Shown piece by piece: positions 27,553 through 37,744 of a stretch of DNA of 64,000 bases (its first letter is position 1; each line of letters begins with the position of its first letter). This DNA comes from CAWABB01 sp963780165 (GTDB lineage Bacteria > Bacteroidota > Ignavibacteria > UBA10030 > UBA6906). Where the stretch lies: positions 1,364,001-1,428,000 of the forward strand of contig CAWABB010000001.1 of the NCBI GenBank assembly GCA_963780165.1, given 5' to 3'. The translations under genes were made by a program, and so were the position numbers. Under the pieces are notes generated by a model, which searched no databases, had not been told where the DNA came from, and worked only from the letters and a program-made list of their open reading frames with translations.

Positions 27553-28653
27553 TCAGCTATACCAGCCGTACTTTTCCACCAGTTCCAGAACGTGTCGAAC
27601 ACGATACTCCAGACAATCGGGCGGCACCTGGTCGGCGACGCCGAGGACATACCGGGGGCGGGATCGCATGATCGCCAGCACAACCCGGACATGGCGGTCA
27701 AACTCTTCGTCGCTCACCTTTGCCGTGAAGTACACTCCCGGAATGCCGCCCCAGAGGATTGTCCTGGGGTTGCCGGCCAATTCCTCCCATTGCTCTATCG
27801 GCACGTCGCCGACGGGATCGGGCGTCATCGCCTCGATGACGGTGACGCCGGTCGACGCCTGTTCCCGGAGAAGCCCCTTGAGCGTTCCATCCATATGAAC
27901 GAACGAGTGTTTTCCCGCCCTGGCGATCTCTCCAATCCATTCCTCCTGATAGGCGCGCATGTACTTCTCGAAGAACCGCCGACCGACCATTTCGGCGGAA
28001 AGATTCTCCGGGATCATCAGCACTTCCGCCGGGCTCTCAACTGCAATCCGTGCCGCCCTGTCGAACGATGCCTTCATGACCGCAAGGGTTTCGGCGAATT
28101 CGTCGGGAGCCGCCGCGATCGCAAACGTCACCGCGGATATCCCTGCTTCGAGAGCTACGAGGTGCATGAACGGGCTCTTCGGCAGATAACAGAGGAGGAC
28201 ACCCTGATCTCCGATCTGGCCCAGCCGCCGATGGGCGAAGTCGTAGTCCGGCTCCCAGGAGGTATGCGCATAGGCGTAGCGCAACGCGGGGAGGTCGTCT
28301 TCCGACTTCACCAGGTGTTCAATGGGGGCTTCGGCAAACGATTCAGGGAGGTATTCCCAGCACTCCCGCAGGTTTCCTTTGGGAGTGATAAGCTCGCGGT
28401 ACCTGCGATTGCCCTCCTGCCATAAGCGCTCCTCAAAATCCGGGACCCCGCGAAACGGGAAGTACCCCTGAAGATAGAACCCCACGCCGAGCGAACGATG
28501 CCACTCGAGGTACTCGTCGGATTCCTTGAACGACCCCGGCCGCTTCCCCTGCCCTATCAGGCCCGAAGCCCAGTAATCCAGGTCTCCGAACCAGGGAACC
28601 TGATCCGGCTGCTTACCGTTCAGCAGGGAGAGGATCCGTTCTCTGGGGGTCAT
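27553..28653 (-). CDS. Uroporphyrinogen decarboxylase-family protein, divergent copy 2
   Basis: A 366-residue UroD-superfamily protein (start MTPRERILSLLNGKQPDQVPWFGDLDYW). It is clearly a distant relative of the next gene, not a duplicate. Where copy 1 has HSCG this one has HMDGTLKG, so the cysteine ligand is gone, and the C-terminal region (YVLGVADQVPPDCLEY) differs too. It is predicted cytoplasmic, with no signal or membrane segment. The 26-bp gap to copy 1 and the same strand suggest they are made together, perhaps as a pair with divided roles. Function unknown. Confidence 0.7.
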   Translation of the reverse strand: MTPRERILSLLNGKQPDQVPWFGDLDYWASGLIGQGKRPGSFKESDEYLEWHRSLGVGFYLQGYFPFRGVPDFEERLWQEGNRRYRELITPKGNLRECWEYLPESFAEAPIEHLVKSEDDLPALRYAYAHTSWEPDYDFAHRRLGQIGDQGVLLCYLPKSPFMHLVALEAGISAVTFAIAAAPDEFAETLAVMKASFDRAARIAVESPAEVLMIPENLSAEMVGRRFFEKYMRAYQEEWIGEIARAGKHSFVHMDGTLKGLLREQASTGVTVIEAMTPDPVGDVPIEQWEELAGNPRTILWGGIPGVYFTAKVSDEEFDRHVRVVLAIMRSRPRYVLGVADQVPPDCLEYRVRHVLELVEKYGWYS

Positions 28654-28728
28654 AGGACGATGCTTCCTCCGGGTGTCATGGCATGACCCCGATGCTCACT
28701 CCGAGCGTGCGACGGACGATATCCTCCC

Positions 28729-31095
28729 TCACTTGTCGACCACAACCTCATCGACGAACATCCAGGCTTTCTCTCCCTTCCCCAGGTGCCATGACGGGCA
28801 CACCCCGAGGTTCTTCGCCAGCACCCTGATGTATCGTGCTTTCACGGCCTGCAACGGCTGCGATATCGTCACGATCGATGTTTCCTCAGCGGAGGCCCCG
28901 GCGGGAATATCGGTCACTCCGACGGAGGAGTACACTGTTCCATCCTCCGACACCTCGTACTGAACGCGGGTCGGGGCAAAGATCCACGCATGGTGATCCT
29001 TCAGGAAGCGCGCGGTTATCTTCGAGATCACGGTGACATCGCCCAGGTCAATAGTCGCGTCCAGGTCGTTCTGCTCGTATCCCTGCCAGTTCCCGTCTGC
29101 GTAGGACGTCGTGCCCAGGAGGCCGTTCGTCAGCGCATAGGCGCCTCCCCCGCTATATTTGCGGTACGGGAACTTCACGGTGACCGGCCGGGCAATCGCT
29201 GCGTGAACGAAGATGCGATGGGTCGTGGGAGCGCTCACGACCTCACCGTTCTTCACCGAGACCGCCTGGATTTCCAGCGATCGGTCCGCCATGAACGGAC
29301 CTGCGTATTCCAGCGACGCTCCATTCGGCGTGCTGCCGTCGAGCGTATACCGGATCAGCGCGTCCCCTGATTCATTGGTCAGGCTGACCAGCACCTGGCT
29401 CTTGACCGTATCAAGGACTGCCGACATCAAGACGCTGTAGAGACTCCGCGCATACGTATACCCTGCCGCCTGGTAACGGCGCAACTGCGGCTCGATCCGC
29501 GAGAAGAAGTGTTGCGGGTCGCGGCGGTCCTTCGGCGACCACAGCACCTCGGACATGGCGGCCAGGCGCGGGAGCATCATGTATTCCGCCTGCCGTGGGT
29601 CAGGAACGAATTCCGTCCACAGGCACGACTGCCCCCCGAGGATATGAGCGGCCTGATCGGGGGCAAGCTCTTCGGGGACAGGCTCGAAGGAGTACACTTT
29701 GCCCAGCGTCAGATTCCCCCCGCCCGCGGGCGGTTCGAATTCGGGCCGTCCCTGGTAGGCGTCGAAGTAGGCATGCGAATTTGGCGTCATGACCACGTCG
29801 TGCCCGAGCCGAGCGGCGGCAATGCCGCCGTCCGTTCCGCGCCACGACATCACCGTCGCCTCCGGCGCCAGACCTCCCTCGAGGATCTCGTCCCACCCGA
29901 TCAGCCGGCGGTTCTTCGAGACCACGAACTTCTCGATCCGCCTGATGAAGTAGCTCTGGAGCTCATTCACATCCGCCAGGCCCTCCGACCTGACCCGCTC
30001 CTGGCACTTCGGGCATTTCTTCCAGTTGGTCTTGTCCGCCTCGTCGCCGCCGACATGGACATATGTTCCCGGGAAGAGATCCATGACTTCCGACAGGACA
30101 TCCTGCAGAAATGTGAACGTGCTGTCGTTGCCCGCGCAGAAGATGTCGGTGATGGGCCAGAGGGCTCCCGTGGTCACGAGAAAGGGACCGCCGGTGCAGG
30201 AGAACTGAGGATACGCGGTAAGGGCTGCCGTCGTATGTGCGGGCATTTCGATTTCCGGGAGGATCGTGATGTTGCGCTGCCGGGCGTACCGGACGATCTC
30301 CCTGATCTCGTCCTGCGTGTAGAACCCGCCGTACGTGGCCTTTTCGCCCGGCCGTTGAGGCTCCCGAACATTCCACTGAGTCCCTTCACGGTCGGCACGC
30401 CATGCACCGACGCTCGTGAGCAGGGGGTATTTCTTGATCTCGATTCTCCAGCCCTGGTCATCGGTGAGGTGCCAGTGAAAAACGTTCATCTTATGCATCG
30501 CGAGCATGTCGAGGAACGTCTTGATGAACTCCTTGGGGAGGAAATGCCGGCTGACATCCAGATGCGCGCCTCGCCAGGAGAACCGGGGTTTGTCATGGAT
30601 CGTGAGGCATGGAATCGTCCACTTCACGTCAGCCGCCGGCGTCGCGCCAAAGACCGCTTCGGGGAGCAGCTGGAACAACGTTTGTACCGCGTACAGGTGA
30701 CCCGCGTCGGAACTCGCCCGGACCCGGACGAGGTCGCGCGTTACCTCGAGCGTATAGCCTTCCCCGCCGGACGCCGTGTCTGCGGCGTACTCGAACAAAA
30801 TGGCATTGGCCCGCGGTGCCTGCCCGCCCACGCGCACCTTCAGCGGAAAGCCGGTGACTGTGCGCAACTGGTTGGCGAACGAGGCTACAGGGAACGGCGC
30901 CTCCGATGCGCGCGGGACAACGACGACTTCTGTCGAGGAGGTGATCGTAAACGTCCCGGATCCGGGCGTGCACTGCTCGACGCGCGGAACGATCGTCAGG
31001 CCCTTGTCATCCGACATCGAACTCACTCCTTCCGGCGCACACAGCGCTGCCAGGGGCATCGCGAGAAGCAAGCCGGCAATAAGGCGGGATTTCAT
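28729..31095 (-). CDS. Beta-N-acetylhexosaminidase, GH20, with CHB and F5/8-type modules
   Basis: A 788-residue exported enzyme. The ATG at 31095 overlaps the preceding stop by ATGA and begins a signal peptide (LIAGLLLAMPLAALC, possible lipobox-like Cys19). The order is a GH20b domain (to about residue 165), then the GH20 barrel with FSWRGAHLDVSRHF, HWHLTDDQGWR and the catalytic pair Asp351-Glu352 in HVGGDEADK. A CHB domain (IRYTLDGSTPN) and the shared discoidin-like tail (CPSWHLGKGEKAWMFVDEV) follow. It removes terminal beta-GlcNAc or GalNAc, a step needed to expose mannose in N-glycan antennae. Confidence 0.94.
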   Translation of the reverse strand: MKSRLIAGLLLAMPLAALCAPEGVSSMSDDKGLTIVPRVEQCTPGSGTFTITSSTEVVVVPRASEAPFPVASFANQLRTVTGFPLKVRVGGQAPRANAILFEYAADTASGGEGYTLEVTRDLVRVRASSDAGHLYAVQTLFQLLPEAVFGATPAADVKWTIPCLTIHDKPRFSWRGAHLDVSRHFLPKEFIKTFLDMLAMHKMNVFHWHLTDDQGWRIEIKKYPLLTSVGAWRADREGTQWNVREPQRPGEKATYGGFYTQDEIREIVRYARQRNITILPEIEMPAHTTAALTAYPQFSCTGGPFLVTTGALWPITDIFCAGNDSTFTFLQDVLSEVMDLFPGTYVHVGGDEADKTNWKKCPKCQERVRSEGLADVNELQSYFIRRIEKFVVSKNRRLIGWDEILEGGLAPEATVMSWRGTDGGIAAARLGHDVVMTPNSHAYFDAYQGRPEFEPPAGGGNLTLGKVYSFEPVPEELAPDQAAHILGGQSCLWTEFVPDPRQAEYMMLPRLAAMSEVLWSPKDRRDPQHFFSRIEPQLRRYQAAGYTYARSLYSVLMSAVLDTVKSQVLVSLTNESGDALIRYTLDGSTPNGASLEYAGPFMADRSLEIQAVSVKNGEVVSAPTTHRIFVHAAIARPVTVKFPYRKYSGGGAYALTNGLLGTTSYADGNWQGYEQNDLDATIDLGDVTVISKITARFLKDHHAWIFAPTRVQYEVSEDGTVYSSVGVTDIPAGASAEETSIVTISQPLQAVKARYIRVLAKNLGVCPSWHLGKGEKAWMFVDEVVVDK

Positions 31096-32188
31096 GGTTT
31101 GTCTTCCCAGAGCCGTGAATCCTGACTGATGTGCCACCGCTGGGTCGTTCCATCCGGCAGCTTCAGAGGCATGGTGGCGACGAATCCGCCTTCGGAGGGG
31201 CTGAGCGTGAGGCCCTCAGGCTGCGTGTAGCCCGCCGGGAGCCAGGGACGAAGCTGATCCAGTGTCTGCGCCCACTCCTTCGTGGTGTCCTGGTGTGTCC
31301 TCTGTGCGTAATACACCTCCTGCAGCGCACACTTCACAGCCCAGGCAGGATCAGGTTTGAACGTCGCTTGCCCCGGCTGTGCGGAGGAGAACTGGACGTA
31401 ACCCCAGAGCTCCGGGCGATGCATATCGACAACCCATTGCGGCGACCAGACCCAGTTGTCCTCCCGCTTCCCGGCGACTTTGCGGTACGACCTACCGGCG
31501 ATCTCATGGAGCCATTCCACGCGCGAGAAGTTGATGCGCCACTGATCGCCGTCCTGCGGCGGAGCAGGACGGTGAGCGTACTGCTTCAGGACGCTCCACG
31601 GCATCGCGATCTCGACACTCCAGCCGCTGTCGACATCCGCGGGGTTGTTGATCGTCCCGCGGACCTGCACGGCCGTCTTCAAGCCGTCGATATTCCAGCC
31701 GTCAACCGCGCTGCCCTTGTCTTTGTACGGCTTCGGAAGGAACAGGTCCCACACGGTGTTCAGGGCGTTCATCTCGAACTCGTAGTACTCGTGGTTGTCA
31801 CCGTTGGGATCGATGAACACCTCGAAATCGTTATCGATGAATATCACCGTGTCCCGCCTGGTCAGGGTCGCCCAGACATGCGGTTCCTGCAGTTCGGCTG
31901 CTATATAAAGGTAGGTGTCATCCCACGTCATCTTGGCCCTCGTCCTGAACCGGGGCTTCGGCCGTGCGTCACCCTCGATGTCGTTGAAGTCATCGGTCCA
32001 CGGGGCGGACGTCCAGGCCGGCTCGGTCAGCTCACCGTCGATCGCCAGCGACTGGGCGGCCTTGGACGCGATGTAACCTTTCGGATGGGGTTTCCCGGGG
32101 GGAGGGGCTTTCCTGCTGTCTCATCTCCGCCCTGACGGCAGCCAATACCCACGACGAGAAGAAATACGAAAAGAGCGAGTGGCTTCAT
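31092..32188 (-). CDS. CBM9-like carbohydrate-binding lipoprotein, frameshifted at a C6 run
   Basis: Two frames together make one gene. From the ATG at 32188 (GGAAGAG site upstream) comes a lipoprotein leader, FVFLLVVGIGC. The frame then leaves at a run of six G on the plus strand (32097-32102). In the adjacent frame the protein continues KGYIASKAAQSLAIDGEL and TWDDTYLYIAAEL, then IDNDFEVFIDPNGD, a family-9-like carbohydrate-binding domain, to the stop at 31092. One added C restores a continuous 365-residue protein. CBM9-like proteins bind glycans at the surface. The shift may be a sequencing error, a mutation or a slippage switch. It lies between the esterase and GH20 genes and overlaps the latter by ATGA. 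Confidence 0.8.
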
Positions 32189-32214
32189 GGTCTCTTCCAA
32201 TGGTAAGAACATCA

Positions 32215-34743
32215 TTACTGGCCGCCGACGAACTCGCCGGACTGCATCGACCAGTCCGGGCCGAAGAAACCGGTCAGCACGATCCCGGCGTCGTCTTTTT
32301 CCTTCACATCGGAGGTGAACACCGTGAGGTCCGGCAATCCAAGTCCGGGCTCCAGGTACATGACGGAATTGGAGAGCCTGAATCCTTCGATGCCGGTCCC
32401 TGAGACGACTCCAACCGATGCATGATCGCTTCCCGCGCGGGGACGGACGAAGATGCAGCAGGCATCCGGACGCTTCACGGTTGTGCCGCCGACATCAATG
32501 CGGTCGCGCTCCACGGTGACCGGACAGTCGGGCAACAACGCCTTCCACAGACGGTGCGTCGTGCCGTTCCCGTACAGGACCACGTTCCGATCCGGCTCCT
32601 TCGAGGGATCGAACTCCGTATCCGCAAGCACGTCCACCGACGCGTTCCCCTGATACCACAGCTTCTCGGCGTCGAACCGTGCGCGCTCGTACGCCCAGCG
32701 GTTCTCCTGTGGCGTGCCTGCCGTGCCGTACACGAGAGCCATCTTGTTCCTGAACGCCTCCTTGAAGGTACCGTTCCGCCGTGCGTTCTTCACGGAGGCG
32801 GACGGCACGCTCACCTGACGCCACTTCCCCTGTTCCTTTCCGAGCCAGATCCCGTCGGTGGTGACGTCGGCGAGACGCACCTCGACCTTCTGACTGTCCA
32901 GTTCCACGGTCGCCGTCGCGCCGGGGCGCAGGACCCGCTTCTCGATCATGAGGCGCGACACGTTCACCGTGGTTCCCTGCACCAGGTTCAGGCCCGGGTC
33001 GAGCGCCAGGCGCGCCGTGCTGAGTTCGAGCTGCCGCTCCTGCGCGTCGATGGCGAGCCAGTTGTCCCGGGACGAAATGCCGGGGTTGGCGGTCGTGAAT
33101 TCTACTGTGCGGATGCGATCCATGCCCGGCCGGGCGTGGCGGGCGAAGAAGTCAAACATCGGCCTCCAGTCCACGCAGTCGCTGCCTGGGCCCGGCCAGT
33201 TGTCCCACCAGTGTCCCGCGTCGGGCTGTTCGTAGTACACGTAGTCTTTATGGATCGGCTTCAGTTTCTCAAGCATCTTGTATGACTGCTCGGGGAAGAC
33301 GTTATCGTCCTTCGCGCCGTGGAGGACGTAGACGCCGAAGTGGCGGTAGTTGTCCGCCAGCGAGAATAGGTCGCTGGTAGATTCCACGCGGCGCAGCATC
33401 CGCTTCACCAGCGTCGTCTCTGCCGGCGCGTTGGCGAACCGGTAGGAATGGAACGTGATCCACCCGGCGCTCGGCCCGATCGCCGCAAACTTGTCCGGAT
33501 AGGTGGCGCTCATGAACCACGTCCCGTGGCCGCCCATGGAATGCCCGGTCAGATAGACGCGGTTCTCATCGATATTGAACTTCTTCTTCGCCAGCTCCAG
33601 GACTTCCAACGCGTCCATCCGTCCCCAGTCTTCCCACGAGAACCCGTACGGCCGCCTGTTTGTCGCGGCGACGACGACTCCCCACTTCTTGGGGGCGTAG
33701 GAATTGGCCTGGTTGAGCGCCTCGACACCAGCGCCGTGGAGCGACAGGAAGAGCGCCGGACGATCCCGGAATCCTGCGGAATCCTGCGGCGTCACCGCAT
33801 AGTATTGCACGCTCCCGTCGATGCCGCTGATGAATGTTTCGCGCCGCACCTCCTCTGGGCCCACGACGCGGAGCGTGATCGTGACAGTGTCGACCGCTGC
33901 CTTCTTGCCCGACACCCTGTCGACGAGCTCCAGGTACACCGGGATGCTCCCCTTCTCCTTGCGTGCGGCAGTCTTGATCTTGAACGCCAGCTTCCGGACG
34001 CCCATAGCCGGAACGACCGGGACATCAACGGTCTCTCCCTTCCCGTCTGCCACACGGCAGACCAGGGCGTATCCCTTGAGCGCGGCGTCGGTCGAGTTGA
34101 TGACCGGTATGCCGCCCCATGCGTCCGTCGCTGCCCCGACGATCATGTCGGGAATCGTGAGGTCCTTCGCATTGAAGGCGACCGGTTTCGCGGCCGGCAC
34201 GAGCCTGACCTTCATCCCTCCCCTGGCATAGCGGAAGATGAGAAGGTTCTGCCCCTGGGTGAGCTCAATGGGAATTCTGGAGTAGTCGAAATGCGGCTCC
34301 CATGGGTCGGGATTGTCCGTTTGCTGGTACGGATTCCCGGACCGGAGCGTTCCGTTCACCAGAACGATGTCGTGCCCCATGCCTTCCAGGATCATTCTGG
34401 CGGGTGCATCCCGCCGGATGGTGACCGCAATATACCGCTCGCCCGGAGGCGCCTGCGGGAACCAGCCGGCGGCATCGGGCGTGATGCGCTGCCACGTCAC
34501 CTCCGTCCCATCGGGAGCCCGGGCGGGCTCTCCCTCTTTGGGAGCATCGATCCTCGAGCCGGTGAGCCACGCGTCCAGAGGCGTGCGCGGAATAACGGAC
34601 GTTACGGTCCGCCGCGGAAACGCGATGCCCAACGCTTCACGCACGATCAGCGTGTCGGATGACTCTGCGGCGATTGCCGGCGCGGCAAGCGTGGCCAGGG
34701 CTGTCAGAAGGAATGTGTTTTTGATGATGGTCTTCATGGTCAT
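32215..34743 (-). CDS. Secreted alpha/beta-hydrolase (prolyl oligopeptidase/esterase-like)
   Basis: An 842-residue exported protein (signal segment NTFLLTALATLAAPAIAA). The N-terminal half is beta-rich. The alpha/beta-hydrolase core occupies about residues 320-530, with nucleophile Ser402 in LTGHSMGGHGTW, an acid Asp in HGAKDDNV (479/480) and His511 in PDAGHWWDNW. A further beta-rich C-terminal region is of unknown type. The core resembles CE1-like esterases and S9 peptidases, and in this locus a carbohydrate esterase role is more likely than peptide cleavage. The ATG at 34743 overlaps the GH130 stop by ATGA; an ATG six bases later is possible too. Confidence 0.78.
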   Translation of the reverse strand: MTMKTIIKNTFLLTALATLAAPAIAAESSDTLIVREALGIAFPRRTVTSVIPRTPLDAWLTGSRIDAPKEGEPARAPDGTEVTWQRITPDAAGWFPQAPPGERYIAVTIRRDAPARMILEGMGHDIVLVNGTLRSGNPYQQTDNPDPWEPHFDYSRIPIELTQGQNLLIFRYARGGMKVRLVPAAKPVAFNAKDLTIPDMIVGAATDAWGGIPVINSTDAALKGYALVCRVADGKGETVDVPVVPAMGVRKLAFKIKTAARKEKGSIPVYLELVDRVSGKKAAVDTVTITLRVVGPEEVRRETFISGIDGSVQYYAVTPQDSAGFRDRPALFLSLHGAGVEALNQANSYAPKKWGVVVAATNRRPYGFSWEDWGRMDALEVLELAKKKFNIDENRVYLTGHSMGGHGTWFMSATYPDKFAAIGPSAGWITFHSYRFANAPAETTLVKRMLRRVESTSDLFSLADNYRHFGVYVLHGAKDDNVFPEQSYKMLEKLKPIHKDYVYYEQPDAGHWWDNWPGPGSDCVDWRPMFDFFARHARPGMDRIRTVEFTTANPGISSRDNWLAIDAQERQLELSTARLALDPGLNLVQGTTVNVSRLMIEKRVLRPGATATVELDSQKVEVRLADVTTDGIWLGKEQGKWRQVSVPSASVKNARRNGTFKEAFRNKMALVYGTAGTPQENRWAYERARFDAEKLWYQGNASVDVLADTEFDPSKEPDRNVVLYGNGTTHRLWKALLPDCPVTVERDRIDVGGTTVKRPDACCIFVRPRAGSDHASVGVVSGTGIEGFRLSNSVMYLEPGLGLPDLTVFTSDVKEKDDAGIVLTGFFGPDWSMQSGEFVGGQ

Positions 34744-35735
34744 TTCCCGGATGTGCTCTGTGATGGGATATCTCCCTCGAGTGCTGCGTCAAGAAGGTCC
34801 TGGATGGTGGCCGTTGCGAGGCCGACCGCCGTGTCCGCGGCGCCATAGTAGATCTTCACCGGGCTGTCGGGCAGCGCGAATCCTTCCGCATCGTGCTTCT
34901 CGACGATCATGCCGCTCGGGAAGACGACGTTGGGAACCTGTCCCGCCAGCTCATAGATCTCTCTCGGTTCGAGGATGTTGCACCGGCAGCGTCCGATGAC
35001 CTTCGCCGGGTCGTGCAGGTCGAGAAGCATCGCGCCGGCCTGGTAGATGTTGCTGCTCCCGAAGTGGCCAGCCACGCCGTGATACACGTGCAGCCACCCC
35101 TGCCGGGTCTTGACCGGCGGCGGGCCGGATCCGATGAATTCGTCCCAGTAGTGGAACCGGCCGCTGATGAGGGCCGCCCGGGGCTGCCAGTGAAGGAGAT
35201 CGTCGGATTCCGACAGCCAGATCGTGGTCCCGGAGGTCGGACCTGCCTGGTGGCGCGCCTTGTTGGGCCGGTCCATGCGCAGGTATTTCCCGCGGATCTT
35301 CTCCGGGAACAGCACCCCGTTGCGGATGTCTTCGGTGGACGTGATGCCGAGGAAGTCAAAGGACTCGAAGTCTTTCGTTACGCCAAGGCCCAGCTGACAC
35401 CCGTCATCCATATCGAGGGCGAACATGATGTAGTACAGGTCGCCGAGACGGGTGATCCGGGGGTCGTAGATGTGGTAGATGCGCTCCCGCACCTTCTCGA
35501 TCCCCTTGAAATGGACGATTTCCTTCGACACCGTGAAGCGCACGCCGTCGGAGCTCCGCGCCACCATCAGCACGGTCTCACGGGAACGGCTTTGCACGCG
35601 CAGCATCAGGATCACGCCGCCGTCGAACGCGATGGCGCCGGGATTGAACACGGACGTCACGTCGCGCAGGAAGGGCGCGCTCGCCTGGATGTCGCTGCGG
35701 GTCAGGATGGGATTTCGCTCGTGCCGCCGGATCAT
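34740..35735 (-). CDS. GH130 beta-mannoside phosphorylase
   Basis: A 331-residue five-bladed beta-propeller enzyme without a signal peptide. Family features are RHERNPILT at the N-terminus, VFNPGAIAFDGGVILMLRVQ, YDPRITRLGDLYYIM and the C-terminal YYGAADTAVGLA. GH130 enzymes phosphorolyse beta-1,4-mannosides such as Man-GlcNAc or mannobiose to mannose-1-phosphate. With GH38, GH125 and GH20 in the same operon, Man-beta-1,4-GlcNAc from the N-glycan core is an attractive substrate, though this is inference. The ATG overlaps the symporter stop by ATGA, coupling uptake with intracellular breakdown. Confidence 0.92.
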   Translation of the reverse strand: MIRRHERNPILTRSDIQASAPFLRDVTSVFNPGAIAFDGGVILMLRVQSRSRETVLMVARSSDGVRFTVSKEIVHFKGIEKVRERIYHIYDPRITRLGDLYYIMFALDMDDGCQLGLGVTKDFESFDFLGITSTEDIRNGVLFPEKIRGKYLRMDRPNKARHQAGPTSGTTIWLSESDDLLHWQPRAALISGRFHYWDEFIGSGPPPVKTRQGWLHVYHGVAGHFGSSNIYQAGAMLLDLHDPAKVIGRCRCNILEPREIYELAGQVPNVVFPSGMIVEKHDAEGFALPDSPVKIYYGAADTAVGLATATIQDLLDAALEGDIPSQSTSGK

Positions 35736-37685
35736 TCATGCTCCTTTCCTTCGGACTTGCTCCGCCTGACGACAAACCCGTCGTCCTTGTGGTCGCGGGT
35801 CATCGTGCTGAGGCGGTGCAGCATATCCTTGAGGTCTCGCGTGCCCCCGATGGCGAACCACACGATCACCAGGGCGGAGACCACGATGTTGATCAGGATG
35901 AACGTGCGCCAGAACGACATCCATGCCTGATCGGAGACCTCGGACGTGAGGTTGAAGTAGCTGCCGATCACGAACACCAGCGTCCAGGCGAACGTCCAGG
36001 TATACGCGCCGATATAGATGATCTTGTCTCCGCGGGTGAACTCTTTGCCCATGCCGAGCATCCGGAGTCCCTTGACCGGGACCTCGTCGATGATATTGGT
36101 CTCCTCCTTGATGGCGTACTGCCCCCGGTGCAGCATCTTGTCCATATCGAACGCGCGCTTCCCTCCCAGCAGGGACACCGCGATATAGACGAGCGAGGAG
36201 GAGAGCATGGCCAGGCCCCAGAACTGCTGGCCGTTGATGAAGAACTCGGGGTCGACCTGCTTGATGATGATGCCGCCGACGGCGACGATGGATCCCGTGA
36301 GGAGGGCGCTCCAGGCGGCGGCTGTGGTCCCGCGCTTCCAGTAGAGGCCGCCGATGATCACGGCTCCGGATCCCCCGGTGAAGATCGCGCCGGTGATCGC
36401 GAAGAAGAGGAAGATGTACTCGCTCTGCTGGAAGATCAGGCTGAAGAAGAAGATGAAGATGCACACGGCGAGGATCGACAGGCGAAGCACCCGGAGGTGC
36501 TGTTCCGGCGTGAACGGCTTGTTGCGGAACGGCATCACGACATCCTGGATGAAGATGGCGCCCCACGAGTGCAGATACGTGTCGTGGGTCCCGACGGTCG
36601 CCATGAGCATCACGGCCGTCATGGCGCCCATCATCCCCGGAAAGAGCATCTGGGTGAGCACCAGCGGGACCGTGAGCTGGCTCCTGATGGCGTTCGACTC
36701 CAGGCCGTTGAGTACGGCATTGACGCCAGCCGCCTTGTCGGCGAAATCGGCGTGATGCATCACCGTGTAGGCAATGACCGGAACAAAGACAAGCATCAGC
36801 CATTTTGGGATGTCGCGGTAGTTCCCCAGCACATCCCCCATCTTCGCCTCGTGCGCGCTCTTGGCCGACGAATTATACCCCTGCGTCCCCTGCCAGGACA
36901 TCTTCCCGTAGATGACCCCGGCCATGCCGATCAGGAAATACCAGAGGTTGAAGTCTTTGACGTTGCTGGTATGGTACGGATTCAGGAGGGAGGCGTCCTT
37001 GGGGGCAGACGAGAGCGCCTCGTAAATATGCGTCCAGTCGACCATAAACAGGAGCAGGACAATCAGGACGAGAAAGACCGCATTGGCGAAGACCCCCTGG
37101 AGGAATTCCGTGATGAGCACCGCGATCTGCCCGCCGGCAAAGACGAAGTAGAGCGCCAGCCCGAGGAACAGGATCATCACCACCGGAAACGTGGCGATCT
37201 CCATGCCCAAGTACGTCGAACGAGAGCGGCAGGCCGCAGAAGTAGATGAAGAACCGGCCGCCCACGGCCGGGAAGATTCCGAAGTTCACGATGCCCGACA
37301 GGAAGGCGAGCACGCCGGCAAAGATGCGAAACCGCCGGCTGTAGCGGATCTCAAAGAACTGGGCCATCGTCAGCGCGCGCGTCTGCCGGAACCGGTAGAG
37401 CACCCATCCCGACACCGTGATTCCCAGCAGCACCACGCCCATGGTGAACTCCCACCACCGGAGAGAGAACCCGGCGACGTAGTTCATCTCCCACATGCCC
37501 ACAATCGTGATAGAGCCGAGCGCGGACATCCCCTGCGACATGCTGATCATGTAGCGGCCCGCGGTGCGGCCCGCCGACAGGAAGTCCGCGACGCTGCGCA
37601 TGTAGCGCTTGCTCATGCTGACGACAGCGATGAGGAAGGCCATCGACACGACGACGATCGCCCAGTCAAGAAATGTCAGACCCAT
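35732..37685 (-). CDS. Sodium:solute symporter (SSS family), frameshifted
   Basis: The N-terminal part from ATG 37685 (MGLTFLDWAIVVVSMAFLIAV) has helices 1-5, including FLSAGRTAGRY and FGIFPAVGGRFFIYFCGLPL. The remainder in the adjacent frame runs from about GMEIATFPVVMILFLG to the stop at 35732 and carries the other helices. Removing one base near 37214 (a G on the minus strand, in TTCGACGTACTTG) joins them into a 650-residue SSS transporter of normal layout. SSS proteins import sugars, organic acids or other solutes with Na+. Lying between GH125 and GH130, it probably imports manno-oligosaccharides. As written the gene would give two fragments. Confidence 0.85.
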
Positions 37686-37744
37686 GGTTCAAGTTCCCCG
37701 TGCAATGAATGTGCGCAGCGCACTCGTGGGATGCGTCCAGCAGC

